Part shown: positions 21,477 to 29,888 of the stretch, piece by piece
Numbering within the stretch: position 1 is the first letter of the stretch
How the letters are laid out: the number at the start of each line of letters is the position of its first letter
DNA from: a virus
IMG/VR virus record: IMGVR_UViG_3300036814_001086
Span: 1 to 43,745 of that record
Reading direction: 5' to 3' (one strand)
Length of the DNA: 43,745 nucleotides
The notes under the pieces: model-generated
What the model saw: only the letters and a program-made list of their open reading frames with translations
Databases searched by the model: none
Told to the model about the DNA's origin: nothing
Program-made: the position numbers and the translations under genes

Positions 21477-22478
21477 ATGATGCAAATTGAAGTACCTATA
21501 GCAGATTTAAGAAAGAAAAAAATATTTGTTGCTACACCAATGTATGCGGGCATGTGTAGTGGAATGTATACAAAAGCTTGTTGCGACTTAGCAACCACCG
21601 CTACCAAATATCAAATAGATTTAAAGTTCTTTTATCTTTTTAACGAATCCCTAATTACAAGAGCGCGAAATTATTGTGTCGATGAATTTTTGAGATCAGA
21701 TTATACTCATCTCATGTTCATTGATGCAGATATTTGTTTCGATCCGAATTATGTTTTAACATTAGCTGCTCTATGTGATGAAACTAAACCAATTGTTGGA
21801 GGAATATATCCTAAGAAGTGTATTGCTTGGGAAAAAGTTCGTAATGCTGTTGATAAAGGTTTAGCTGATGATAATCCTATGCTTCTTGAAAAGTTTACAG
21901 GAGATTTTGTTTTCAATCCAACTGGTGGAACTCAAACAATATCTTTATCTGAGCCAGTTGAAGCATTAGAAATAGGAACAGGATTTATGATGATACGTAG
22001 AGAAGCGTTAGATGAATTCGCAAAAGCTTATCCTAAATTTCGATATAAACCCGATCATAATCGATCAGACCATTTCGATGGTTCCAGATATATTCATGCT
22101 TTTTTTGATACCATTATTGATAATGATCAATGGATGGGCGAAGGAAATTCTGAAAACTCAGATCGTTATCTATCTGAAGATTATATGTTCTGTCAATTAG
22201 CACATAAAATTGGAATTAAAACCTTTCTATGTCCTTGGATGAAATTACAACATATTGGAACATATGTGTTTAATGGTAATCTTCCTGATATGGGAGCCTT
22301 AGAATACGCAGCCCATGGATATGATACTGAAAGTCGACCTTTTCTTGAGGACCGAAAAAAGAAATTAGAATCAAAAGGAATGAGCAGAAAAGACAGAAGA
22401 GCTCTTGCCAAAGAAAAACGGAAGGATTCTAAAAAGAAGGACAAACCTGATCATACGGAGAGTCCTAATCACCTATAG
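21477..22478 (+). CDS. GT2-like glycosyltransferase
   Basis: 333 residues from the ATG at 21477 (or 21480, slightly better spaced from AAGGA). MFIDADICFDPNYVLTLAAL contains the DxD metal motif; ALEIGTGFMMIRREALDEF and YLSEDYMFCQLAHKIGIKTF match the acceptor/catalytic end of GT-A enzymes ('G..M..R...' and 'SEDxxFC'). The C-terminal 40 residues are Lys-rich and disordered. Related proteins are encoded beside the replication genes in several T4-like marine phages. Sugar and acceptor unknown. Confidence 0.75.
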   Translation: MMQIEVPIADLRKKKIFVATPMYAGMCSGMYTKACCDLATTATKYQIDLKFFYLFNESLITRARNYCVDEFLRSDYTHLMFIDADICFDPNYVLTLAALCDETKPIVGGIYPKKCIAWEKVRNAVDKGLADDNPMLLEKFTGDFVFNPTGGTQTISLSEPVEALEIGTGFMMIRREALDEFAKAYPKFRYKPDHNRSDHFDGSRYIHAFFDTIIDNDQWMGEGNSENSDRYLSEDYMFCQLAHKIGIKTFLCPWMKLQHIGTYVFNGNLPDMGALEYAAHGYDTESRPFLEDRKKKLESKGMSRKDRRALAKEKRKDSKKKDKPDHTESPNHL

Positions 22479-22486
22479 GAAATATA

Positions 22487-23173
22487 ATGATTATACATAA
22501 TGATACTATTGAAACATTAAAAAACTTCGCTGAGATTAATCAGAGCTTGATTATTGAAGCAGGAGATACGATAAAGACAGTTAGTGAACAAACAAACGTT
22601 TTAGCAAAGGCTAAACTTGGTCAAAGCTTTCCTCAGGATTTTGCTATATATGATTTGAATAAATTTTTAGGAGTTCTTTCATTATTTGCAGAACCTCAAT
22701 TTGATTTCAGTGAAAAATCAATAAAAATACAATCAAGTGTTGACGCTAATAATTTCGTCGCAGGTGATTCCGTAGCTGAATATCAATTTGCAAATATGAG
22801 TTTATTTGAAAACGAGAGAAAGATCCTAGCAAAAGATATAAATTTACCGTCTGAAGAAGCTGTTTTTAGATTAGAAGAAAAATATCTTAGTTCCATAATG
22901 AGAGCAGCAGCGGTAATGAGTCTCCCAGAAATTGCAGTTGTAGCAAATGACGGGAAACTTAAAATACAAGCAATAGAAGCTAAAACATCTATTGATAGTT
23001 ATGCAGTTGAATTAGGAGTTTCAACTTCTAATTTCAAAATGATTTTTAAAATAGAAAATCTTAAACTTATGAGGGGGTCTTATGATGTTAAGATATCAGA
23101 CAAAGGATTAGGGCATTTTAAAAATATAGATCGAGATCTAGAATATTGGATTGCAACTGAACAAACATCTTGA
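22487..23173 (+). CDS. 45: DNA polymerase sliding clamp (gp45)
   Basis: 228 residues, the length of T4 gp45. The order clamp - gp44 - gp62 - RegA is the T4 order. Sequence features of the family: MIIHNDTIETLKNFAEINQS at the start, FAIYDLNKFLGVLSLF near 60-75 and a terminal EYWIATEQ. It forms a trimeric ring that tethers the polymerase; in T4 it also activates late transcription with gp33/gp55, which fits the late octamers in this window. Confidence 0.92.
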   Translation: MIIHNDTIETLKNFAEINQSLIIEAGDTIKTVSEQTNVLAKAKLGQSFPQDFAIYDLNKFLGVLSLFAEPQFDFSEKSIKIQSSVDANNFVAGDSVAEYQFANMSLFENERKILAKDINLPSEEAVFRLEEKYLSSIMRAAAVMSLPEIAVVANDGKLKIQAIEAKTSIDSYAVELGVSTSNFKMIFKIENLKLMRGSYDVKISDKGLGHFKNIDRDLEYWIATEQTS

Positions 23174-23177
23174 AATT

Positions 23178-24116
23178 ATGACAAAAAATATATTATGGGT
23201 TGAAGCTTATAGGCCTCAAACAGTATCGGAATGTATTCTACCAGATCATTTGAAAGAACCGTTTGAATCTTATGTGACTACAGGCAATATACCAAATCTT
23301 CTTTTATGCGGTGGTCCCGGCATGGGTAAAACCACAATTGCGAAAGCAATGTGTAAAGAGATTGGCTTAGACTATTTGGTTATTAATGGTTCTCAAGAAT
23401 CCGGTATTGATTTATTAAGAGTTAAGTTAGAAAATTATTGTAGTAGCGTTTCTTTAATTGGTGGTCGTAAAGTCGTTATTATAGATGAAGCTGATTATTT
23501 AAATCCTCAATCTACTCAGCCCGCAATGAGAGGATTTATTGAAAGATTTGCAGATAACTGTAGTTTCATTTTTACTTGTAATTATCTTAATAGAATTATC
23601 GATCCTATTCATTCTCGATGTTCGGTAGTTGAATTTAAGGTAGATAAAAAAGAATCTCCTAAAATAGCACAGCAGTTATTAGATAGGATTAAAGTAATTC
23701 TTAATGAAAATAATGTAAAGTTCAACGAAAAGGTTATTGTTGAACTTATTATGAAATATTATCCTGATTTTAGAAGAACTCTAAATGAATTACAACGATA
23801 TAGCACCAGCGGAAGTATTGATAGCGGTATCCTTAGTTTACTTTCCGATTCTGATTTTAACGCTCTTATTAATGCATTAAAGGAAAAGAACTTTACAAAG
23901 GTTCGTAAATGGGTTGTTGATACAAGTCATACAGATGCTAGAACAGTATATAGAAAGTTATATGATAATTTGCATGACCATTTGACGCCAGCAGGATTAC
24001 CACCAATAATTCTTTTATTGGCAGATTATCAATATAAGAGTGCATTCGCTGCCGATCAAGACATAAATCTTACAGCATGTTTAATTGAGATCATGATAGA
24101 AGGCCAATGGCAATAA
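23178..24116 (+). CDS. 44: clamp-loader ATPase large subunit (gp44)
   Basis: 312 residues from the ATG at 23178; an earlier TTG at 23151 lies inside the clamp gene and is unlikely. VEAYRPQTVSECILP, Walker A GGPGMGKTT (about 45-53), Walker B VVIIDEADYL and SRC motif IHSRCSVVEF, all as in RFC/gp44. It opens the clamp with gp62 at primer ends. It overlaps gp62 by 10 bp, which suggests translational coupling as in T4. Confidence 0.93.
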   Translation: MTKNILWVEAYRPQTVSECILPDHLKEPFESYVTTGNIPNLLLCGGPGMGKTTIAKAMCKEIGLDYLVINGSQESGIDLLRVKLENYCSSVSLIGGRKVVIIDEADYLNPQSTQPAMRGFIERFADNCSFIFTCNYLNRIIDPIHSRCSVVEFKVDKKESPKIAQQLLDRIKVILNENNVKFNEKVIVELIMKYYPDFRRTLNELQRYSTSGSIDSGILSLLSDSDFNALINALKEKNFTKVRKWVVDTSHTDARTVYRKLYDNLHDHLTPAGLPPIILLLADYQYKSAFAADQDINLTACLIEIMIEGQWQ

Positions 24117-24532
24117 ATCCGTTTGATTTTGTAAATGATATTAATTATAAGAAAAAAGATATACTAAGTGACGACTATGATAATCAATTAGAAGGACAAT
24201 ATAAAGCGTTTCTGGTAAATCGATCTTTAAGCTTTAATTTCGATACTATCCTTCAAGCCAATGAAATGAATACCAGAACTCATCTGGATAATAAACTTCA
24301 ATACCACTATTTGCTAAATATTATCAGACCCAAGAATAGATTTGGTCGATGGTTGAAAGCTGAGAAGTATGAAGCCATAGATTTAATTGTTGAATATTAT
24401 GGATACAGCCTTCAAAAAGCAAGAGAGGTTGTAGATATCTTCAGTGATGAGGATCTGAATACTCTTAGGCAAGAATTATTTACAGGTGGTTTGAAGGAGA
24501 ACAATGAGCGCAGAGATAGATTCTCTCGTTGA
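24107..24532 (+). CDS. 62: clamp-loader small subunit (gp62)
   Basis: 141 residues, shorter than T4 gp62 (187). Begins MAINPFDFVNDINYKKKDIL; the central YLLNIIRPKNRFGRWLK is family-like. It is assigned as much by position between gp44 and RegA as by sequence. Overlaps regA by 29 bp. Confidence 0.82.
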   Translation: MAINPFDFVNDINYKKKDILSDDYDNQLEGQYKAFLVNRSLSFNFDTILQANEMNTRTHLDNKLQYHYLLNIIRPKNRFGRWLKAEKYEAIDLIVEYYGYSLQKAREVVDIFSDEDLNTLRQELFTGGLKENNERRDRFSR

Positions 24533-24932
24533 AATTAAGTTAAAGCAACCCGACGATTTTTTAAAAGTAAAAGAAACATTAACGAGAATAGGTGTAGCAT
24601 CTAAGAAGGATAAGACTTTATATCAATCTTGTCATATTCTTCATAAGCAAGCTAGATATTATATTGTACATTTTAAAGAATTGTTTATGTTGGACGGTAA
24701 ACCTTCCAATTTTTCGGATAATGACGCCGCGAGGCGAAATACAATAGTAAATTTATTAGCCGAATGGGATCTGGTACAAAAAGTTAATAATGATGAAATC
24801 GATGAAGATAACATAGTTCCAATTAATCAATTAAAGATTATATCTTTTAAGAAAAAAGATGAATGGGAACTAGTTGCGAAATATAATATAGGTAATAAAA
24901 AAAATGACGACACTAAGTCTGAAAGCTCATAA
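24504..24932 (+). CDS. regA: RegA translational repressor
   Basis: 142 residues, near T4 RegA (122) with an extra C-terminal tail. Highly characteristic stretches: DDFLKVKETLTRIG, LYQSCHILHKQARYYIVHFK and ISFKKKDEWELVAKYNIGN. RegA binds start regions of early mRNAs (including clamp and loader) and blocks translation. The ribosome site AAGGAGAAC lies before its start, inside gp62. Strong T4-family marker. Confidence 0.95.
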   Translation: MSAEIDSLVEIKLKQPDDFLKVKETLTRIGVASKKDKTLYQSCHILHKQARYYIVHFKELFMLDGKPSNFSDNDAARRNTIVNLLAEWDLVQKVNNDEIDEDNIVPINQLKIISFKKKDEWELVAKYNIGNKKNDDTKSESS

Positions 24933-25413
24933 ATTATATCCCGACGTAACCCTTCCAACATTTTCAACACGAGGCTCCGCATGTTTTGATATACATGCAT
25001 ATTATACTCCTGAAATAGGATGTAAATTTTGGAATGACGATAGGAAAAAATTTATTGAAAGACATGATAAGAATATAGTAATACATCCTTTTCAAAGAGT
25101 CCTAGTTCCTACAGGGATAATTTTAGATATTCCATCGGGATATTCAGTAAGAATACATCCAAGATCTGGTACAGCGATTAAACAAGGTATGAGTTTTATT
25201 AATTGTGAAGGAGTGATCGATTTTGATTATATCGATCCGCTAATGATTCCTGTAATAAACTTATCAGACGTTCAATCAATTGTTATAAATAACAATGATA
25301 GAATTGCTCAGGGCGAACTTGTGAGATTACAACAATATAATATTGAAGAAATTAGCTCACCTCCTAAACAAAAAACCAGCCGAACAGGTGGTTTTGGGAG
25401 TACTGGCAAATGA
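24904..25413 (+). CDS. dut: dUTP diphosphatase
   Basis: 169 residues, trimeric dUTPase type. Motif 1 GSACFDIHAY, motif 2 HPRSGTAIKQG, motif 3 NCEGVIDFDY, motif 4 NDRIAQGELV, motif 5 RTGGFGSTG at the C-terminus: all five in order. It hydrolyses dUTP to dUMP, protecting DNA from uracil and feeding thymidylate synthesis. An insertion around residues 40-58 (KFWNDDRKKFIERHDKN) is longer than usual. Overlaps regA by 29 bp and the next gene by 4 bp. Confidence 0.95.
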   Translation: MTTLSLKAHKLYPDVTLPTFSTRGSACFDIHAYYTPEIGCKFWNDDRKKFIERHDKNIVIHPFQRVLVPTGIILDIPSGYSVRIHPRSGTAIKQGMSFINCEGVIDFDYIDPLMIPVINLSDVQSIVINNNDRIAQGELVRLQQYNIEEISSPPKQKTSRTGGFGSTGK

Positions 25414-25604
25414 GTAAATTTAAAGTTTTAGGGCACAGTTACGACTTAGAAGTATACGAAGAAGTTTTAACTGATCCCGAAAAAGGTACTATTGAATTCG
25501 ACGAGGTCGGAGTGTATAGTGCCAATTCCATATTATATTTAATATGGATAGTGCTCAAACACAGATTTGGGCATTTAATAGCCGGAGAAGGTTGGAGAGA
25601 TTAA
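25410..25604 (+). CDS. unknown small protein (64 aa)
   Basis: MSKFKVLGHSYDLEVYEEVL, then a hydrophobic SANSILYLIWIVLKHRFGHL that could be a single membrane span. ATGA overlap with dut. Unrecognised. Confidence 0.55.
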   Translation: MSKFKVLGHSYDLEVYEEVLTDPEKGTIEFDEVGVYSANSILYLIWIVLKHRFGHLIAGEGWRD

Positions 25605-25696
25605 TTCTTGACCTTTTCTTTTCATATCATTAGGAATTGCTTGCGTAAGGGTTCTTAATGTTTTACTAAACGTCTTTGCTTAAAGAAGGAGGACAT

Positions 25697-26140
25697 ATGT
25701 TAACGACTAACGCACTTTCTGTATTCCCCACCCACAAACAATTTGAACAAGCATTAGGATTATCCGTTGGATTTGAAACAATGTTTGATAGACTTTTCGA
25801 GTGTAATCAACAAAACCAATCTTCTGGTTATCCACCTTATAACTTGAAAAGAGATGGAGAACACTATATAATAGAGTTAGCAGTTGCAGGACTCAGCGAA
25901 AAAGATATTATGGTGCATGTTGAGGATCGGGTATTAACTGTCAGCAGTGAAACAGAGAAAACCGATGAATCTTATATTCATCAAGGTATTGCTAAGCGCT
26001 CATTTAAAAGATCTTGGACTTTAACTGATGATATGATAGTTAACGACGCGGTTATGACCAGTGGAATGTTAATTATCACCTTAGAAAGAATTGTTCCTGA
26101 GGATAAGAAATCTAGACGGATCCCAATTGTAACTAAATAA
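25697..26140 (+). CDS. hsp20: Hsp20/alpha-crystallin small heat-shock protein
   Basis: 147 residues from the ATG at 25697, which has the strong site AAGGAGGA; a TTG 21 bp earlier is ignored. NALSVFPTHKQF, GFETMFDRLFEC, then the alpha-crystallin core YNLKRDGEHYIIELAVAGLS...VHVEDRVLTVSSE and AKRSFKRSWTL, finally GMLIITLER: the IbpA type. It holds unfolded proteins. Common in T4-like marine phages, where it may help virion assembly. The 92-bp gap upstream has a weak TTGACC -35-like element at 25608. Confidence 0.92.
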   Translation: MLTTNALSVFPTHKQFEQALGLSVGFETMFDRLFECNQQNQSSGYPPYNLKRDGEHYIIELAVAGLSEKDIMVHVEDRVLTVSSETEKTDESYIHQGIAKRSFKRSWTLTDDMIVNDAVMTSGMLIITLERIVPEDKKSRRIPIVTK

Positions 26141-26173
26141 TTTATTTTTCGTAAATTATACAGGAGGGGGCGT

Positions 26174-26181
26174 TATAAATA
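26174..26181 (+). promoter_or_regulatory. T4-type late promoter octamer
   Basis: TATAAATA preceded by GAGGGGGCGT, 49 bp before the endolysin start, consistent with late expression of a lysis gene. Confidence 0.6.
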
Positions 26182-26229
26182 TGTTATATAGAAATGTGGT
26201 CATAACAAACCCTCTTTTAGGATTATACA

Positions 26230-26727
26230 GTGATAGATTTATTAAATACAGATGAAGATATTAGAGTAGCACAAAATTTTACTCTTCCCGAACTTGTGAA
26301 AAGTTCAACGGCGGCTAGATTGGGAATATCCAATATGCCTGATACCGCACAAATTTTAGTTAACCTTACTAACGTTGCAAATCATATTTTACAACCGGTA
26401 AGAAATGAAGTTGGACCACTTCGAGTTAATAGTGGTTATAGAGGATTGGCTCTGAATAAGGCAGTCGGCGGATCTAAAACTAGTCAACATTGTTGGGGAG
26501 AAGCAGCTGATTTTGAAAGTTCCAGAATAGGTAATTATAAATTAGCGTGCTGGATTAAAGAAAATTTAGAATTTGATCAATTAATTTTAGAATTTTATAC
26601 TCAAGGTCAACCTAGTAGCGGATGGGTCCACTGCTCTTTTAAAACAAATGGTCAGAATCGCGGAAAAATTAATACAGCTCTGAGAGTAAAAGGAAAAACA
26701 GTATATAAAAATGGGCTGATTCAATGA
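26230..26727 (+). CDS. M15-family peptidase endolysin
   Basis: 165 residues from a GTG with AGGA 9 bp upstream. Zinc ligands of the M15 (D-Ala-D-Ala carboxypeptidase/L-Ala-D-Glu endopeptidase) fold: SQH87, AAD94F and GWVH134CSF; also VNSGYRGLALNKAVGGS, the typical substrate groove. It cleaves peptidoglycan stem peptides at the end of infection. No export signal, so a holin is needed; the hydrophobic gene at 29497 or the peptide at 26724 could serve. Preceded by a late octamer. Confidence 0.9.
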   Translation: MIDLLNTDEDIRVAQNFTLPELVKSSTAARLGISNMPDTAQILVNLTNVANHILQPVRNEVGPLRVNSGYRGLALNKAVGGSKTSQHCWGEAADFESSRIGNYKLACWIKENLEFDQLILEFYTQGQPSSGWVHCSFKTNGQNRGKINTALRVKGKTVYKNGLIQ

Positions 26728-26888
26728 ACCGATTATTAATATTTCCTCTTTTGGTATATCTCCAATTTCTATATTTAATTGGGGCATATAAGACTAAAAG
26801 AAGTTGGGTTGATGATCATATATTATGGTGTTATAAGAAATTAAAATCTTATGGACACAAAGTGGAATATAATTATTTTGATAAATGA
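26724..26888 (+). CDS. small protein with N-terminal membrane span (54 aa)
   Basis: MNRLLIFPLLVYLQFLYLIG anchors the protein; the tail is basic (KTKRSWVDDHILWCYKKLKS). ATGA-coupled on both sides, to the endolysin and the polymerase. Directly after an endolysin, an N-anchored basic protein could take part in lysis, but it lacks a family match. Confidence 0.55.
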   Translation: MNRLLIFPLLVYLQFLYLIGAYKTKRSWVDDHILWCYKKLKSYGHKVEYNYFDK

Positions 26889-29389
26889 AATTTTATACAA
26901 ACGTACACCAAATCGGTGATCATGTTTTAGTTAGGGGTTATGAAAACGGCCAACGTTTTGATGATCGCATTGAATATCACCCCACAGTTTTTATTCCTTC
27001 CAACGAAAAATCAAAATATTCAACTATTGATGGAAAATCATTATCTCCTATTAAGCCCGGTACAATTAAAGAAACAAGAGAATTTATTCGAAAATATGAT
27101 GGAGTAGAAAATTTTCAGATTTATGGAATGACTGCTTGGAGATATAATTATATTTACGAAGAGTTTCCCAAAGACAAAGGTATTGATTATGATTTTTCAC
27201 AACTCATAGTTGCGAGTATTGATATTGAGGTTGGTTCAGAACATGGTTTTCCGGATCCAATTTCTGCCTCAGAAGAAATACAAGCAGTTACTGTTGGAGC
27301 AAAAGGAAAATATTTTGTATTTGGATGTGGTGAATATAATAATACTAATCCAGATGTTGAATATTTTCACTGCGCCGATGAAAATCATTTAGTTCAAGAA
27401 TTTCTTTCTTTTTGGGAAAAGTTGGCACCTGATATTATTACAGGGTGGAATATTCAAGGCTTTGATATCCCATATTTAGTTAATAGGATTTCTAGATTAT
27501 TTGATAAAAAGAATGTTAAGAGATTATCTCCATGGAGAATAGTTAATGAAAGAACAACAAATTTTAGAGGCAGAGAAACAATCTTTCATGATCTCATCGG
27601 CATTGCTGTTATTGATTATATTGATGTTTATAGAAGGAATTCTCCTCCAGCGGAAAGTTATAGGTTAGATTATATTGCTTCTATTGAATTAGGAGAAAGA
27701 AAATTATCGTTTGAGGAATATGGAAATCTTTATACATTATATAAAGAAAATTTTCAGCTGTTTATCGATTATAATATTAAAGATGCGCAGCTCGTAGAAC
27801 GATTAGAGGAAAAGAAAAAATTGATAGAAATGGTGGTTGCTTTGGCATATGAAGCAAAGGTAAACTATCAAGACACATTTGGAATGGTGATGATGTGGGA
27901 AGTTATTCTTGCGAATGATTTAATGAATAGAAATATAATAGTTCCACCCAAGAAAGATAATATAAAAAATGCCGCATATGTTGGAGCATATGTAAAAGAA
28001 GTACAAGCGGGCCTACATAATTGGGTTGTCAGCTTTGATTTAAATAGTCTATATCCTCATTTAATTATGCAATACAATGTTAGCCCTGATACTATTTTAA
28101 CGGGCGTTACAGAGACATGTCGGGTTGATTCTTTATTAAATAAGCAAGTTGATTTAAACAAATATTATGATAAAGATATTATCATTGCTCCTAACGGACA
28201 AGGGTTCAAAAAAGATGAACAAGGATTCTTACCAAGAATAATGCAGGAAAAATATGATAATAGAGTTATCTTTAAAAAGAAGGAAATCGCGGCTAAGAAA
28301 AAATTAGAAAAAGAAAAAGATCCAATCGAGATAGAAAAATTAAAAAAGGAAGCAGATTCATTTGGTAATAAACAAACCGCTATGAAATTAATGCTTAATA
28401 GTGTTTACGGTGCTTTTGGAAATCCGTATTTTAGATTTTTTGATTTGAGAATATCAGAAGCTATTACATTGGGAGGACAGCTCAGTATTCGCTGGGCAGA
28501 AACTGTGGTCAATAATTATCTCAACAAAATTTTAGAAACAGAAGAGGTTGATTATGTATTGGCATCAGACACTGATTCCCTCTATATTACATTAGATGCA
28601 TTAGTTCAAAAAGTATTTCCTGAAAATCCGGATACAACTAAAGTAATAAATTTTTTAGATAAAGTATGTGAGGAAAAACTTCAAGGAGTAATTGATAGCG
28701 GATATTCAGAACTTGCAAGCTATATGAATGCTTACGGTCAGAAGATGTTTATGAAAAGAGAGTGTATTGCTGATAAAGGTATTTGGACGGGAAAGAAACA
28801 TTATATTCTTAATGTTCATGATAACGAAGGAGTTAGATATGCGAACCCACGAATCAAGGTTATGGGAATTGAATCTGTCAAATCATCAACTCCCACATCT
28901 TGTAGAGATAAATTAAAAAAGTCTTTTGATATTATCATCAATCACGATGAAGAAGCTATACAGAAGTTCATTGCAGATTTTAGAGAACAGTTCGAAAAAG
29001 AACCTATTGAAAATATTGCATTCCCCAGATCAGTTAAGGGAATTGAAAAATATAATGGTGGTACAAAATTGTATGCTAAAGGAACACCCGTTCATGTAAA
29101 AGCAACACGCTTGTATAATCATTTTCTGAAACAAAATAAATTGCAAAATAAGTATCCTCTTATTCAAGAGGGGGAAAAGATTAAATTTATTTATTTGAAA
29201 CAGCCTAATCCTATTAGAGATGGTGTCATAGCCATGATGGAAGGCTTGCCTGAAGAGTTCGGGCTTCATGATTATATTGATTATGATAAACAATTTGAAA
29301 AGTCTTTTAGGGGACCCTTGAATGAAATATTAAAAGTCATTGGATGGTCTCCTGAAAAAACAAGTTCTCTAGAAGCTTTTTTAGTATAG
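26885..29389 (+). CDS. 43: family B DNA polymerase (gp43)
   Basis: 834 residues (T4 gp43: 898). 3'-5' exonuclease: SIDIEVGSE (about 111), WNIQGFDIPYLVNR and the later YNIKDAQLV. Polymerase: motif A SFDLNSLYPHLIMQYN (about 383), motif B KLMLNSVYGAFGNPYF (about 501), motif C LASDTDSLYIT (about 560). All catalytic carboxylates are present. The C-terminal KTSSLEAFLV resembles the clamp-binding tail of T4-type polymerases (hydrophobic last residues). Uninterrupted: no intein or intron seen, though motif C is a common insertion site. Confidence 0.97.
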   Translation: MKFYTNVHQIGDHVLVRGYENGQRFDDRIEYHPTVFIPSNEKSKYSTIDGKSLSPIKPGTIKETREFIRKYDGVENFQIYGMTAWRYNYIYEEFPKDKGIDYDFSQLIVASIDIEVGSEHGFPDPISASEEIQAVTVGAKGKYFVFGCGEYNNTNPDVEYFHCADENHLVQEFLSFWEKLAPDIITGWNIQGFDIPYLVNRISRLFDKKNVKRLSPWRIVNERTTNFRGRETIFHDLIGIAVIDYIDVYRRNSPPAESYRLDYIASIELGERKLSFEEYGNLYTLYKENFQLFIDYNIKDAQLVERLEEKKKLIEMVVALAYEAKVNYQDTFGMVMMWEVILANDLMNRNIIVPPKKDNIKNAAYVGAYVKEVQAGLHNWVVSFDLNSLYPHLIMQYNVSPDTILTGVTETCRVDSLLNKQVDLNKYYDKDIIIAPNGQGFKKDEQGFLPRIMQEKYDNRVIFKKKEIAAKKKLEKEKDPIEIEKLKKEADSFGNKQTAMKLMLNSVYGAFGNPYFRFFDLRISEAITLGGQLSIRWAETVVNNYLNKILETEEVDYVLASDTDSLYITLDALVQKVFPENPDTTKVINFLDKVCEEKLQGVIDSGYSELASYMNAYGQKMFMKRECIADKGIWTGKKHYILNVHDNEGVRYANPRIKVMGIESVKSSTPTSCRDKLKKSFDIIINHDEEAIQKFIADFREQFEKEPIENIAFPRSVKGIEKYNGGTKLYAKGTPVHVKATRLYNHFLKQNKLQNKYPLIQEGEKIKFIYLKQPNPIRDGVIAMMEGLPEEFGLHDYIDYDKQFEKSFRGPLNEILKVIGWSPEKTSSLEAFLV

Positions 29390-29496
29390 AGAATTTGATA
29401 AATATGCATAGTAAGGTAGTTCGGAATGAGCTGAGTTACCAGAAATTATGTTTAACCGTGGTGAGAGAATAATATAAAATAAAAGGAGAACAATAT

Positions 29497-29718
29497 ATGG
29501 TAGATAAAGTACTTGGATGGATTCGTTCCATCACTGAACTTGGTTTAGCAGTTATTGCTCTTGGCGTAGTTCTTCAGATTATTTTTGGTGCAGCTTTACC
29601 GTTTATCGGAATTGATATCGTGGGTTCTGTTGTAGCACTTGTAAAACAATTAGGACAAGAAGGTTTTGTCGGTTTAATTGCGATATGGGTACTCTGGGGA
29701 ATTTATTCCAAGTCATAA
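29497..29718 (+). CDS. two-span hydrophobic protein, holin candidate
   Basis: 73 residues with two hydrophobic helices: LGLAVIALGVVLQIIFGAAL (16-35) and FVGLIAIWVLWGIYSKS (57-73), separated by a polar loop; a small hydrophobic gene of this kind recurs in marine T4-like phages. The ribosome site AAGGAGAAC is strong. A weak late octamer (GATAAATA, 29397-29404) lies 93 bp upstream. Holin-like by size and topology only; an early membrane protein is an alternative. Confidence 0.6.
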   Translation: MVDKVLGWIRSITELGLAVIALGVVLQIIFGAALPFIGIDIVGSVVALVKQLGQEGFVGLIAIWVLWGIYSKS

Positions 29719-29727
29719 CTAGAAATT

Positions 29728-29813
29728 GTGGCGCATCGGCAGACTTGGGTTAAACCCCGAGGCGTAGCCATCCTGCTGTCCCTGCTTCGGCGTTGGGCTT
29801 AGGTGTGCGCCAC
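29728..29813 (+). ncRNA. GC-rich structured RNA, unknown class
   Basis: 86 nt closing with a perfect 8-bp stem GTGGCGCA (29728-29735) / TGCGCCAC (29806-29813). Inside: hairpin CTTGGG (29744-29749) / CCCGAG (29756-29761); a small GGC-GTA-GCC hairpin (29761-29769), sharing base 29761 with the previous stem; and a hairpin with UUCG loop (29786-29789) inside CCC...GGG. Much richer in GC than its surroundings, with no reading frame. It is followed by a palindrome and a rho-independent terminator, so it is probably the 3' end of a transcript or an independent sRNA. Not a tRNA: no T loop, no CCA. Confidence 0.65.
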
Positions 29814-29822
29814 TTTGCATGC

Positions 29823-29856
29823 AAAAGGGGGAGCCGAATATTGCCCCCCTTTTTTT
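29823..29856 (+). terminator. rho-independent terminator
   Basis: Stem AAAAGGGGG (29823-29831) / CCCCCTTTT (29845-29853) with 13-base loop and a run of seven T (29850-29856). The strongest terminator in the window. The preceding palindrome TTTGCATGCAAA (29814-29825) abuts it. It separates the polymerase unit from uvsX. Confidence 0.9.
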
Positions 29857-29888
29857 GAAAAATATAATGATTAATTGAAAAAGGTTTT

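Noticed and set aside
26181-26255. 24-codon ORF starting inside the TATAAATATG late octamer
   Set aside because: Its ATG would lie upstream of the transcript start set by the octamer, and it overlaps the endolysin start.
26885-29389. Intein or intron in the DNA polymerase
   Set aside because: Motifs A, B and C are continuous with normal spacing and no insertion is seen.
29404-29472. 22-codon ORF MHSKVVRNELSY... before the holin-like gene
   Set aside because: No ribosome site and no recognisable features; more likely untranslated leader.
29728-29813. Second tRNA in the structured GC-rich element
   Set aside because: The closing stem is acceptor-like, but there is no T loop, no CCA and no 7-base anticodon loop.
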